NCBI RefSeq assembly: GCF_023516595.1
Contig: NZ_JAMGBG010000123.1
Span: 19,178 to 83,177, forward strand
Origin: Streptomyces neyagawaensis
Lineage (GTDB): Bacteria > Actinomycetota > Actinomycetes > Streptomycetales > Streptomycetaceae
DNA length: 64,000 nt
Reading direction: 5' to 3'
The position numbers were made by a program, and so were the translations under genes. The notes below the pieces were generated by a model. That model was not told the DNA's origin. It was given only the letters and a program-made list of their open reading frames with translations, and did not search any database. Shown piece by piece: positions 1 to 7,148 of this stretch. Positions within the stretch are counted from its first letter, which is position 1, and every line of letters starts with the position of its first letter.

Positions 1-2
1 GT

Positions 3-524
3 ATCGCCGACGAGACCGGCGAGACCCAGCGGCGGCACGTGCCGAGGGTCGGGGCCAAGGACCCCCTGCGGGGCGGCCCGGTCACCGGCTTCCTCGGCGG
101 CGGACACGCCCTCTCCATGGCCATGCTCCGCGAGACGGGCGACTGGGCCGCAGAGTTCTTCTTCGCGCACGAGGAGACGGACCTGGCGTGGCGGGCGATC
201 GACGCCGGCTGGACCGTGCTCTACGCCCCCGAACTGCTCCTCCAGCACCCGAAGACGTCGCCCGCCCGGCACGCCATCTACTACCGGGTCAACGCCCGCA
301 ACCGTGTCTGGCTGTCCCGCCGTCGGCTCCCGCTGCTCCTCATCCCCGTCCATCTGGGGGTGTGGGTGCTCATCACCCTGCTGCGGACCCGCTCGGCGGG
401 CGGACTGCGCGCGTGGTTCGGCGGGTTCATGGAGGGCTGGCGCGAGTCGGGCGGCGAACGCCGCCCCATGCACTGGCGCACCGTCTGGCGCCTCACCCGA
501 CTGGGCCGCCCACCCATCCTGTAG
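3..524 (+). CDS. Glycosyltransferase family 2, C-terminal part (5' end outside the window)
   Basis: The frame is open from the left edge, so only the last 173 residues are seen and the true start lies upstream. The visible part has a glycine-rich FLGGGHALSM stretch followed by FFAHEETDLAWRAIDAGW. This fits the acidic EED-type motif and downstream Trp of GT-A fold family 2 enzymes, which move a sugar from a nucleotide donor to an acceptor. A hydrophobic segment (LLLIPVHLGVWVLITLL, window residues about 104-120) near the C-terminus suggests membrane association. Donor and acceptor cannot be told. A perfect hairpin lies about 90 bases past the stop. A few other GT2 subfamilies would look the same here. 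Confidence 0.75.
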   Translation: MADETGETQRRHVPRVGAKDPLRGGPVTGFLGGGHALSMAMLRETGDWAAEFFFAHEETDLAWRAIDAGWTVLYAPELLLQHPKTSPARHAIYYRVNARNRVWLSRRRLPLLLIPVHLGVWVLITLLRTRSAGGLRAWFGGFMEGWRESGGERRPMHWRTVWRLTRLGRPPIL

Positions 525-610
525 CCCCGGCCGACGGCTCCACCCGGGGGCCGGGAATCGCCACCCGGCCAACGGCGCCCATCCGCCAGGCGCTCGCGTA
601 CGCACACGAA

Positions 611-643
611 TGCCCCGGTCGTTCACCTCCACCGACCGGGGCA
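611..643 (+). terminator. Hairpin, probable terminator of the glycosyltransferase gene
   Basis: An 11-bp perfect stem (TGCCCCGGTCG, 611-621, with CGACCGGGGCA, 633-643) encloses an 11-nt loop. No T-run follows, as is common in Streptomyces. The rest of the 525-885 gap shows no convincing gene, only a quasi-palindrome at 727-742. Confidence 0.5.
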
Positions 644-726
644 CCGCGCGTTTCCGGACCCGGCAGCGGCGGCGGCGCTCCCCCGAGCTACGCGTCGTCC
701 GCGTGCGCCGTCGGCGCCGGATCCGA

Positions 727-742
727 TGAAGTGATCACATCA
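727..742. promoter_or_regulatory. Quasi-palindrome upstream of the SARP-like regulator
   Basis: TGAAGTGATCACATCA is a 16-bp inverted repeat with one mismatch per arm, centred on GTGATCAC. It lies about 145 bases before the chosen start of the regulator gene. It is a candidate operator; the binding protein is unknown. Confidence 0.3.
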
Positions 743-885
743 GGTCCCGCCAACGGATCGCTAACATGTGCCCAACGGTCCTACCGGGACCGTACGGAAG
801 CCGTGGGAGAGTCGGCGCGGGCCGACGCGAGTCGCCGGGGGGCGCGGTCCGGAACGACGGCACGGGAAGGCAGCGGACGGACGCT

Positions 886-3800
886 ATGCGGGACGGGCTG
901 CGGTTCGGACTGCTGGGTCCGCCGGTGCTGTACGACGCCTCCGACACACCCGACGGCGACACCGCCCTCGCCCCCGGTCCCCACGCCGGTCCAGACTCAG
1001 GTCCCGCCCCCGGCCCCGACTCCGGTTCCCGCCCCCACCCCCGCCCCGACAACGATGGCGGCCCCGTCGACGCCCATGACGCCCGCACCGACCACCCGTA
1101 CGCCCGTGCCGTACGCCCCGTCGGCAGCGGCAAGGTGCGCGCTCTCCTCGTCGCGCTGCTCCTCGAACCCGGCCGTGTCGTGTCCGTCGACGCGTTGAAG
1201 GACGTGCTGTGGGACGGGTCGCCGCCGCCGTCCGCCCAGGCCTCCCTCCAGAACCATGTGACCCGGCTGCGCAGGCTCCTCGACGACCCCGACCGGCTGC
1301 GCGCCGTACCGCCGGGCTACCTCCTGCGGGTCGACGAGGGCGAGTTGGACGTCCGGGTCTTCGAGGCGCGCGCCGCCGCCGCGCGGGCCGCGCACGCCGC
1401 CCACGACTGGGCCCGCACCGTTCGCGAGGCCACCGCCGCGCTCGACCTCTGGCGCGGCACTCCGCTCGGCGGCCTGCCCGCCGGGGACTTCGGCGCGCAC
1501 GCCTTCGTCCAACGCCTGGAGGAGGCCCGGCTGCTCCTCCTCGAACGCCGCTACGACGCCGAACTCCACCTCGCACGCGGCTCCGCCGACGCCGCCGACG
1601 GCGCCGCGGGCCATGCGGGCACCGCGGCCCACGCGGAGGCGCACGCCCTCACCGCCCTCGCCCCCGAACTCGCCGCCCTCGTCGCCGAGCACCCCCTGCG
1701 GGAGGCCTTCCACCGCCTCCTCATGCTCGTCCTGCACCGCACCGGCCGTCAGGCCGAGGCCCTCGCCGTGCACCGTGACCTCCGCGACCGGCTCCGCGAC
1801 GAACTCGGTGTGGACCCGGGCCCCGCCGTACGCGAGGCCCATCTGGAGATCCTCCGGGAGGGCGAGGACACGCCCTCGGCCCCGCCGACCGCCGACCCGC
1901 CCGCCCCCGAGCCCCCGCGCCCGGCGCAACTTCCGCCTCCGCCCGCCCACTTCACGGGCCGTCGCCGAGTCCTGGCCGAGCTGCGCGCCGCGCTCGCCGT
2001 GACCACGCCGGCCCGCGGCCACGGCGTACGGGACACCGCGCGGCGCGCCGCCCGCGAACCGCGCCCACCGGGCGGCCACGGCCCCGGTCACGCCCCCTCC
2101 CGTGCCGCGCGTCGCCCGGCGGCCGCGGAACCCGTCGTGATCAGCGGCATGGCCGGTGTCGGCAAGAGCGCCCTCGCCCTCCACCTCGCCCACGAGCTGG
2201 CCGACCGCTTCCCGGACGGCCAGCTGTACGTCAACCTGCGCGGCGCGACCCCGGGCATGACCCCCCTCACGCCGGCCCAGGCCCTCGCCGCCCTCCTCCG
2301 CGACCTCGGCACCGACCCGCGCCGCATCCCGGAACACCCGGACGCGGCAGCCGCGTTGCTCCGCTCGACGCTCGCACCGACCCGCACGCTGATGGTGCTG
2401 GACGACGCCGCGCACGCCGCGCAGGTACGCCCGCTGCTGCCGGCCGGCGCCGGGTGCGCGGTGATCGTGACGAGCCGTTCCCCGCTCACCGCGCTGGACG
2501 GCGCCCATCGCTTCCCGCTCGCCCCGCTGTCGGACGACGAGAGTGCCGCGCTGCTGCGCGCCGCGTCCGGACGCGCGGCCGGGCTCGACGCCGCGCACCC
2601 CCTCGTCGCGCTGACCGGGCGGCTCCCGCTCGCCCTCCGCGTCGTCGCGGCCCGCCTCGCCGCCCGCCGCGCGCTCACCCCGGACGCGCTCGCGGGCCAA
2701 CTGGCGGCCACCGAAAGCCGGTTGCACCACCTCGAGTACGACGACCTGAGCGTCCGCCGCTCCCTCGCCGTCGCCCACGAGGCCCTGCGCGCCTCCGCCC
2801 GCGAGGCCGACGGCGACGCCGCCCACGTCCTCCACCTCGTCGGCGCCCTCGACCTGCCCGCCTACGGCGCCCCCCTCCTCGCCCGCCTGGCCGGCATCGA
2901 TGAACGCCGCGCCGAGGCCGCCCTCGACCGCCTCGTCGACGTCGCCCTGCTGGAGGAGACGACATACGGCTGCTACGTCCCCCACGACCTCGTCCGCCAC
3001 TTCGCCCGTGAACTCGCCGACACGGCCCGGACAGAGGCGCCCCGGACAGACGCGACCCGGACAGACGCGGCCTGGACCGGCACAGCTCGGACAGGCGCGG
3101 CCCGCCCCGATACGGCTCGCCCCGGTACGGCCCGTACCGATACAACCCGGCCCGGTGCGGCCGACACGACGACAGCGCCGGCCGACCCGAGGACCGGCCC
3201 CGCCGCCGGGGGCGAGATCACCGAAGCCCTCCGGTGGTATGCCGCCCGTGCCCGGGAGAGCCTGCTGGTGCTGCTCCCGCCCGGCCACGAACGCGACGAA
3301 CGGCTCCGTACGACCCCGACGGAACCGGCAGCGACCGCCACGGAACCCTTCGCCTCCGCCGAGGAGGCCTTCGCCTGGGGCGACCGCGAACTCCCCAACA
3401 TCGTCGCCCTCGTGGAGCGCTGCTCCCGCGAGCCGGGCGGCGACGACGGGACGGCGGCGTACGCGCCCGCCCTCGTCCGCCACCTCTTCCCGTACCTTCA
3501 CCGGGGCGGCCGGCTCGCCGAGCTCGATGTGCTCGGGGGGTACGCCCTGGACGTGGCGCGGTCGCTGGGGGACGACGAGGCGGAGGCGTTCGCGCTGACC
3601 GACCGGGCCGGGCTGCACTTCATGTCCGGCCGCGCCTCGGACGCACTCGACCTCAACGACCAGGGCCTGACGCTGTGGCGGAAGCTCGGCGTCGTCTCGT
3701 GCGTACGGCGGTGCCTCAACAACCGGGGGCTCGTGCTGGAGAGCCTCGGCCGGTACGAGGAGAGCGAGGAGGCGCTCCGGGAGAGCCTGGAACTGTCCCG

Positions 3801-4332
3801 GCAGCTCGGCGACCCGTACGGCGAGGCCGTCACCTTCAGCCATCTCGGCAACCTGGTCAAACACACCGACGCACGGGCCGCCATCGCCCACCACGAGCGG
3901 AGTCTCGCCCTCGGCGAGATCGCCGACAGCGTCGTCGTACGGCACACCGCGCACTGCAACATCGGCTACGCCCACCTCAGGCTCGGCGAACCGGCCGCCG
4001 CCGTCCGCAGCTTCGAGCAGAGCCTGCGGGTCCTCGGCGACGACGAGGACTGGCAGGGCGAGTCCAAGACGCGGCTCGGTCTGGTCCGGGCCCTGCGCGA
4101 ACTGGGGCAGGGCGACCGGGCCGACCGCGAGTGCGCCCTCCTCCTCGACTTCGCCGTGTGCCGCGCCGACCAGTACGCCGTCGGCCTCGCCCGCCACCAG
4201 CGGGGCCTGCTCCTGCGGGCCGGCGGGCGTACCGAGGAGGCGCGCGACGAATGGCGGCGCGCCCTGGCCGTGCTCGACGGCACGGAGTCGACGGTGACGG
4301 GCGAACTGCGCCGCCTGCTGGGGGAGGAGTGA
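886..4332 (+). CDS. AfsR-like SARP-type transcriptional regulator (OmpR-type DNA-binding, BTAD, NB-ARC, TPR)
   Basis: This 1148-residue protein starts at ATG 886 (GLRFGLLGPPVLYD), the usual SARP opening; the open frame runs further upstream but without family character. Order of domains: winged-helix DNA-binding domain (about 1-150), bacterial transcriptional activation domain (about 160-320), a P-loop NTPase with Walker A GMAGVGKS near residue 421 and Walker B TLMVLDDAA, then TPR-like helices (about 880-1140). Such proteins activate secondary-metabolite or developmental genes, with nucleotide binding as a switch. Two oddities: a Pro/Asp/Gly-rich insertion of roughly 55 residues inside the DNA-binding domain (about 24-80), and a Thr/Arg/Ala repeat linker (about 710-765). 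No biosynthetic cluster is adjacent, so its target is unknown. Confidence 0.88.
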   Translation: MRDGLRFGLLGPPVLYDASDTPDGDTALAPGPHAGPDSGPAPGPDSGSRPHPRPDNDGGPVDAHDARTDHPYARAVRPVGSGKVRALLVALLLEPGRVVSVDALKDVLWDGSPPPSAQASLQNHVTRLRRLLDDPDRLRAVPPGYLLRVDEGELDVRVFEARAAAARAAHAAHDWARTVREATAALDLWRGTPLGGLPAGDFGAHAFVQRLEEARLLLLERRYDAELHLARGSADAADGAAGHAGTAAHAEAHALTALAPELAALVAEHPLREAFHRLLMLVLHRTGRQAEALAVHRDLRDRLRDELGVDPGPAVREAHLEILREGEDTPSAPPTADPPAPEPPRPAQLPPPPAHFTGRRRVLAELRAALAVTTPARGHGVRDTARRAAREPRPPGGHGPGHAPSRAARRPAAAEPVVISGMAGVGKSALALHLAHELADRFPDGQLYVNLRGATPGMTPLTPAQALAALLRDLGTDPRRIPEHPDAAAALLRSTLAPTRTLMVLDDAAHAAQVRPLLPAGAGCAVIVTSRSPLTALDGAHRFPLAPLSDDESAALLRAASGRAAGLDAAHPLVALTGRLPLALRVVAARLAARRALTPDALAGQLAATESRLHHLEYDDLSVRRSLAVAHEALRASAREADGDAAHVLHLVGALDLPAYGAPLLARLAGIDERRAEAALDRLVDVALLEETTYGCYVPHDLVRHFARELADTARTEAPRTDATRTDAAWTGTARTGAARPDTARPGTARTDTTRPGAADTTTAPADPRTGPAAGGEITEALRWYAARARESLLVLLPPGHERDERLRTTPTEPAATATEPFASAEEAFAWGDRELPNIVALVERCSREPGGDDGTAAYAPALVRHLFPYLHRGGRLAELDVLGGYALDVARSLGDDEAEAFALTDRAGLHFMSGRASDALDLNDQGLTLWRKLGVVSCVRRCLNNRGLVLESLGRYEESEEALRESLELSRQLGDPYGEAVTFSHLGNLVKHTDARAAIAHHERSLALGEIADSVVVRHTAHCNIGYAHLRLGEPAAAVRSFEQSLRVLGDDEDWQGESKTRLGLVRALRELGQGDRADRECALLLDFAVCRADQYAVGLARHQRGLLLRAGGRTEEARDEWRRALAVLDGTESTVTGELRRLLGEE

Positions 4333-4444
4333 GCGGGACGACGGGAGCGAGAGGGGCGACGGGAGGGAGAGGGGCGAGAGCAGTGAGAGCAGTCAGAGCA
4401 ATGAGGGGAAGCGCCTTGCGTCGGTATCTCTTCCCGCCCTGCGG

Positions 4445-6151
4445 CTACTTCGCGTCGGCATAGCACTCCACCACCGCCGTGGTGAACGGGAACCGCACCG
4501 GTGTCTCCCCGAACGTCAGCCGCCCCGACAGCTCCGACGCCTCCCGGATGGCGGCCACCACCGCGTCCGCCTCCTCGGCCGGGCAGTGCACGATCACCTC
4601 GTCGTGCTGGAAGAAGACCAGCTCGGCGGCCATCCCGGCGAGGGCGCGGCGCAGCGCGGCGAGGAGGAGCAGGGTCCAGTCGGCGGCGCTGCCCTGGACG
4701 ACGAAGTTACGGGCGAATCGGCCGCGGGCGCGGGAGTTGGTGGAGGCGTACCCGGGCACCCACTCGGTCGTCTGCTCTTGGTCGCCGCCGTCCGGCGCGG
4801 CCTCGGCCTGGGGGATGCCCGCCTCCTCGCCCGCCGCGTCGGAGGCCCCGGCCGCGGGCGGGCACGTACGCCCCAGCCAGGTCCGCACCAGCCGGCCCTC
4901 CTCGCCCGCGCGGGCCGCGTCGTCGACGTACTGCACCGCCCTGGGGAAGCGGCGGCGCAGCGCGGCGAGGTTCTTGAGACCGTCCCCGGACGTCTGCCCG
5001 TACACGGCGCCGAGGACGGCGAGCTTGGCCTGGTCGCGGTCGCCGGAGAAGGCCCGGTCGGAGACGGCCTGGTAGAGGTCGGTGCCGCGTCCGGCGACCT
5101 CCATGAGCCCCGGATCGCGGGAGATCGCGGCGAGGACCCGGGGCTCCATCTGGTCGGCGTCGGCGACGACGAGGCGCCAGCCGGGGTCGGCGACACAGGC
5201 GCGGCGGATCACCTTCGGGATCTGCAGCGCGCCCCCGCCGTTGGTGACCCACCGGCCGGTGACGGTGCCGTGGGCGAGGAACTCGGGCCGGAAGCGGCCG
5301 TCCCGGACCCAGTCCTGGAGCCAGGACCAGCCGTGCGCGACCCAGATGCGGTACAGCCGCTTGTACTCCAGGAGCGGCTTCACGGCGGGGTGGTCGACGG
5401 ACTCGATCTCCCAGCGCCGGGTGGAGCGGATCCGGATGCCCGCCTGCCCGAACGCCTTGACGACGTCGGCCGGAAGATCGGGCCGCACGCGGCGGCCGAA
5501 CGCCTGCGACACCTCGTCGGCGAGCTCGGCGAGCCGGCGCGGCTCCCCGCCGCCCGCGTACCGCTCGCCGAGCATCTCGTGCAGGACCTGGCGGTGGACG
5601 TCCGCCCGCCAGGGCATTCCGGCGCGGTTCAGCTCGGCGGCGACGAGCATTCCGGCCGACTCGGCGGCGGTCAGCAGCCGCATCCGGTCCGGGTGGGCGG
5701 TGGTGTCGTGCCGTCGCTGCTGGTCCGCGTAGACCTCGATGAGATCGGTGAGGGGGACGTGGACGGGGCGCGGCTCGAAGAGGGACGGCTGGGCGCCGGG
5801 TTCCGCGGAGCGGAGCGGCGGGTCCGGGGGGACCGGGGTGCGGCGCAGGCGGGCGAGGGCGGCGGCCGCGGAGCGGGGTTCGCCGAGGCGGCCCTCGTGC
5901 CCGAGGAGCAGGGTCTCGGCGTCCTCGATGTCGTAGCACCGCTCGACGCGGACGCCGTCGGCGAGCAGCCGGGGGTAGATCTCGGCGGTGGCCCGCCACA
6001 CCCACCGCCCGACGTCCGGCTCCCGCCGCCGCACGGCCTCCACGAGGTCCGGCTCCCGTGTCACGGGTCCGGCGGGCAGCCCGTCCGGGCCGAGGGGGGC
6101 GAGCTCTGCGCCACCGTCCTCGGTCGGAGCGAGAGCCCACCGGTCGGTCAT
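4445..6151 (-). CDS. PolA-like bifunctional 3'-5' exonuclease/DNA polymerase
   Basis: This is a 568-residue family A polymerase. Motif A is VVADADQMEPRVLAA (about 326-340), motif B is RDQAKLAVLGAVYGQT (about 369-385) and motif C is FFQHDEVIVH (about 515-524). The N-terminal third corresponds to the exonuclease-like region and no 5' nuclease domain is present, so the protein is much shorter than PolA (about 900 residues). The start is MTDRWALAPTEDGG at 6151; the in-frame extension upstream runs through a dispersed repeat and is rejected. It is an accessory polymerase found across actinobacteria, of unclear cellular role; the main polA lies elsewhere. It stands alone, separated from the next gene by a terminator and a repeat. 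Confidence 0.88.
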   Translation of the reverse strand: MTDRWALAPTEDGGAELAPLGPDGLPAGPVTREPDLVEAVRRREPDVGRWVWRATAEIYPRLLADGVRVERCYDIEDAETLLLGHEGRLGEPRSAAAALARLRRTPVPPDPPLRSAEPGAQPSLFEPRPVHVPLTDLIEVYADQQRRHDTTAHPDRMRLLTAAESAGMLVAAELNRAGMPWRADVHRQVLHEMLGERYAGGGEPRRLAELADEVSQAFGRRVRPDLPADVVKAFGQAGIRIRSTRRWEIESVDHPAVKPLLEYKRLYRIWVAHGWSWLQDWVRDGRFRPEFLAHGTVTGRWVTNGGGALQIPKVIRRACVADPGWRLVVADADQMEPRVLAAISRDPGLMEVAGRGTDLYQAVSDRAFSGDRDQAKLAVLGAVYGQTSGDGLKNLAALRRRFPRAVQYVDDAARAGEEGRLVRTWLGRTCPPAAGASDAAGEEAGIPQAEAAPDGGDQEQTTEWVPGYASTNSRARGRFARNFVVQGSAADWTLLLLAALRRALAGMAAELVFFQHDEVIVHCPAEEADAVVAAIREASELSGRLTFGETPVRFPFTTAVVECYADAK

Positions 6152-6238
6152 GGGGTGAGTGTCGCAGGGGGGTCTGACAACGAGCGCCCAATAGCTCGGG
6201 GGCCACTGTTGTCGGGCGCGTGCGGGGCTGTCGTGGTT

Positions 6239-6266
6239 TCTCGCGCAGTTCCCCGCGCCCCTGATA
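6239..6266 (-). repeat. Dispersed GGGGCGCGGGGAACTGCGCG element, copy 1
   Basis: Read on the minus strand this holds CAGGGGCGCGGGGAACTGCG, the same core as the copies at 14771 and 26461. It sits in the gap between the polymerase start and the end of the Clp-N gene. This kind of small intergenic repeat is common in Streptomyces genomes. Confidence 0.65.
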
Positions 6267-6267
6267 A

Positions 6268-6305
6268 GCGACCGGGGCCGCGCCCCGTGCTTCTCAGCCG
6301 GTCGC
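6268..6305 (-). terminator. Nested hairpin, terminator of the Clp-N gene
   Basis: GCGACCGG (6268-6275) pairs with CCGGTCGC (6298-6305), and an alternative inner hairpin CGGGGC-CGC-GCCCCG lies at 6273-6287. It begins 16 bases past the stop of the Clp-N gene on the minus strand. Confidence 0.5.
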
Positions 6306-6320
6306 ACCCGGAGACGGCCT

Positions 6321-7046
6321 CTAACCCTGCCCCTCCGTCACCGCCCGCAGCGCCCGTGCCACGTCCTCCTCCGTCGCCGTCTTCGTGATGCCCAGACCGC
6401 TCAGGACGCCCTCTCCGTTCTCGAACTCCAGGAGCGCGAGGAGGAGGTGCTCGGTGCCGACGTAGTTGTGACCCAGCCGGAGCGCCTCGCGGAACGTGAG
6501 TTCGAGGACCTTCTTCGCGTCGGAGCCGTACGGGATCAGCTCGGGCACCTCGTCCACGGCCGGCGGCAGCGCGGCCGTCGCCGCCTCCCGCACCGCCTCC
6601 GGCGACACCCCCTGCGCGACGATCGCCTTGGCCGCGAGCCCCTCCGGCTCGGCGAGGAGGCCGAGGACGAGGTGGGCGGGCAGGCCCTCGGGGTTCCCGG
6701 CGGCCTTGGCCTCGCCGTGCGCGACCATGACCGCGTTGCGGGCCCGCGGGGTGTAGCGGGCGAAGCCCTGCTCGGGGTCGAGGTCGGCCTCGGCCTTCGG
6801 CACGAACCGCTTCTGCGCCGCCTGCCGGGTCACCCCCATGCTCTTGCCGATCTCCGTCCAGGACGCGCCGGAGCGCCGCGCCTGGTCGACGAAGTGGCCG
6901 ATCAGATGGTCGGCCACGTCTCCGAGGTGGTCCGCGGCGATCACCGCGTCCTGGAGCTGGTCGAGTGGTTCCGGGTGGATCTTCTTGATGGCCTCGATGA
7001 GGTCGTCGAGACGTACGGAGGCCGTGACTCGCGGGTTCGTCGTCAT
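6321..7046 (-). CDS. Clp N-terminal repeat protein with helix-turn-helix
   Basis: This is a 241-residue protein with no ATPase domain. Residues 61-82 (SWTEIGKSMGVTRQAAQKRF) read as a helix-turn-helix. Residues about 92-235 carry two Clp-N-type repeats (YTPRARNAVMVAHGEA and LTFREALRLGHNYVGTEHLL), the substrate or adaptor-docking fold of ClpA/ClpC. Proteins like this are common in Streptomyces; a role as regulator or protease adaptor is inferred. There is no Shine-Dalgarno: two TGTCAAC-N5-GTTGACA palindromes cover the promoter, and the -10-like TACGGT ends seven bases before the ATG, so the mRNA is probably leaderless. The HTH and the abutting operators make autoregulation likely. Confidence 0.85.
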   Translation of the reverse strand: MTTNPRVTASVRLDDLIEAIKKIHPEPLDQLQDAVIAADHLGDVADHLIGHFVDQARRSGASWTEIGKSMGVTRQAAQKRFVPKAEADLDPEQGFARYTPRARNAVMVAHGEAKAAGNPEGLPAHLVLGLLAEPEGLAAKAIVAQGVSPEAVREAATAALPPAVDEVPELIPYGSDAKKVLELTFREALRLGHNYVGTEHLLLALLEFENGEGVLSGLGITKTATEEDVARALRAVTEGQG

Positions 7047-7047
7047 G

Positions 7048-7096
7048 TGTCAACCGTAGGTTGACAAGGGAGGGGTGTCAACCCGAAGTTGACACC
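7048..7096 (-). promoter_or_regulatory. Twin palindromic operators over a leaderless promoter
   Basis: Site 1 is TGTCAAC-CGTAG-GTTGACA (7048-7066). Site 2 is GGTGTCAAC-CCGAA-GTTGACACC (7074-7096). Both are perfect and their centres are 28 bp apart. On the minus strand, TTGACA at 7081-7076 serves as -35, a 17-bp spacer follows, and TACGGT at 7058-7053 serves as -10. This puts the transcript start at about the A of ATG 7046. A bound protein would cover both promoter elements, so repression is the simplest reading. Confidence 0.7.
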
Positions 7097-7097
7097 C

Positions 7098-7148
7098 GGC
7101 GCCGGTGGGCCTCCCTAGAAGGCCCCCCACCAGATCCCCACCGGCGCC
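7098..7148 (-). terminator. Long hairpin at the 3' end of the ABC permease gene
   Basis: GGCGCCGGTGGG (7098-7109) pairs with CCCACCGGCGCC (7137-7148). The stem straddles the permease stop codon at 7115-7117 and could end the exporter transcript just before the Clp-N promoter. Confidence 0.45.

Noticed and set aside
997..4197. 1066-codon open frame on the minus strand over the SARP-like gene
   Set aside because: It mirrors the codon bias of the real gene, has repetitive Gly/Val/Glu content and no family motif, and GC-rich DNA gives many such shadows.
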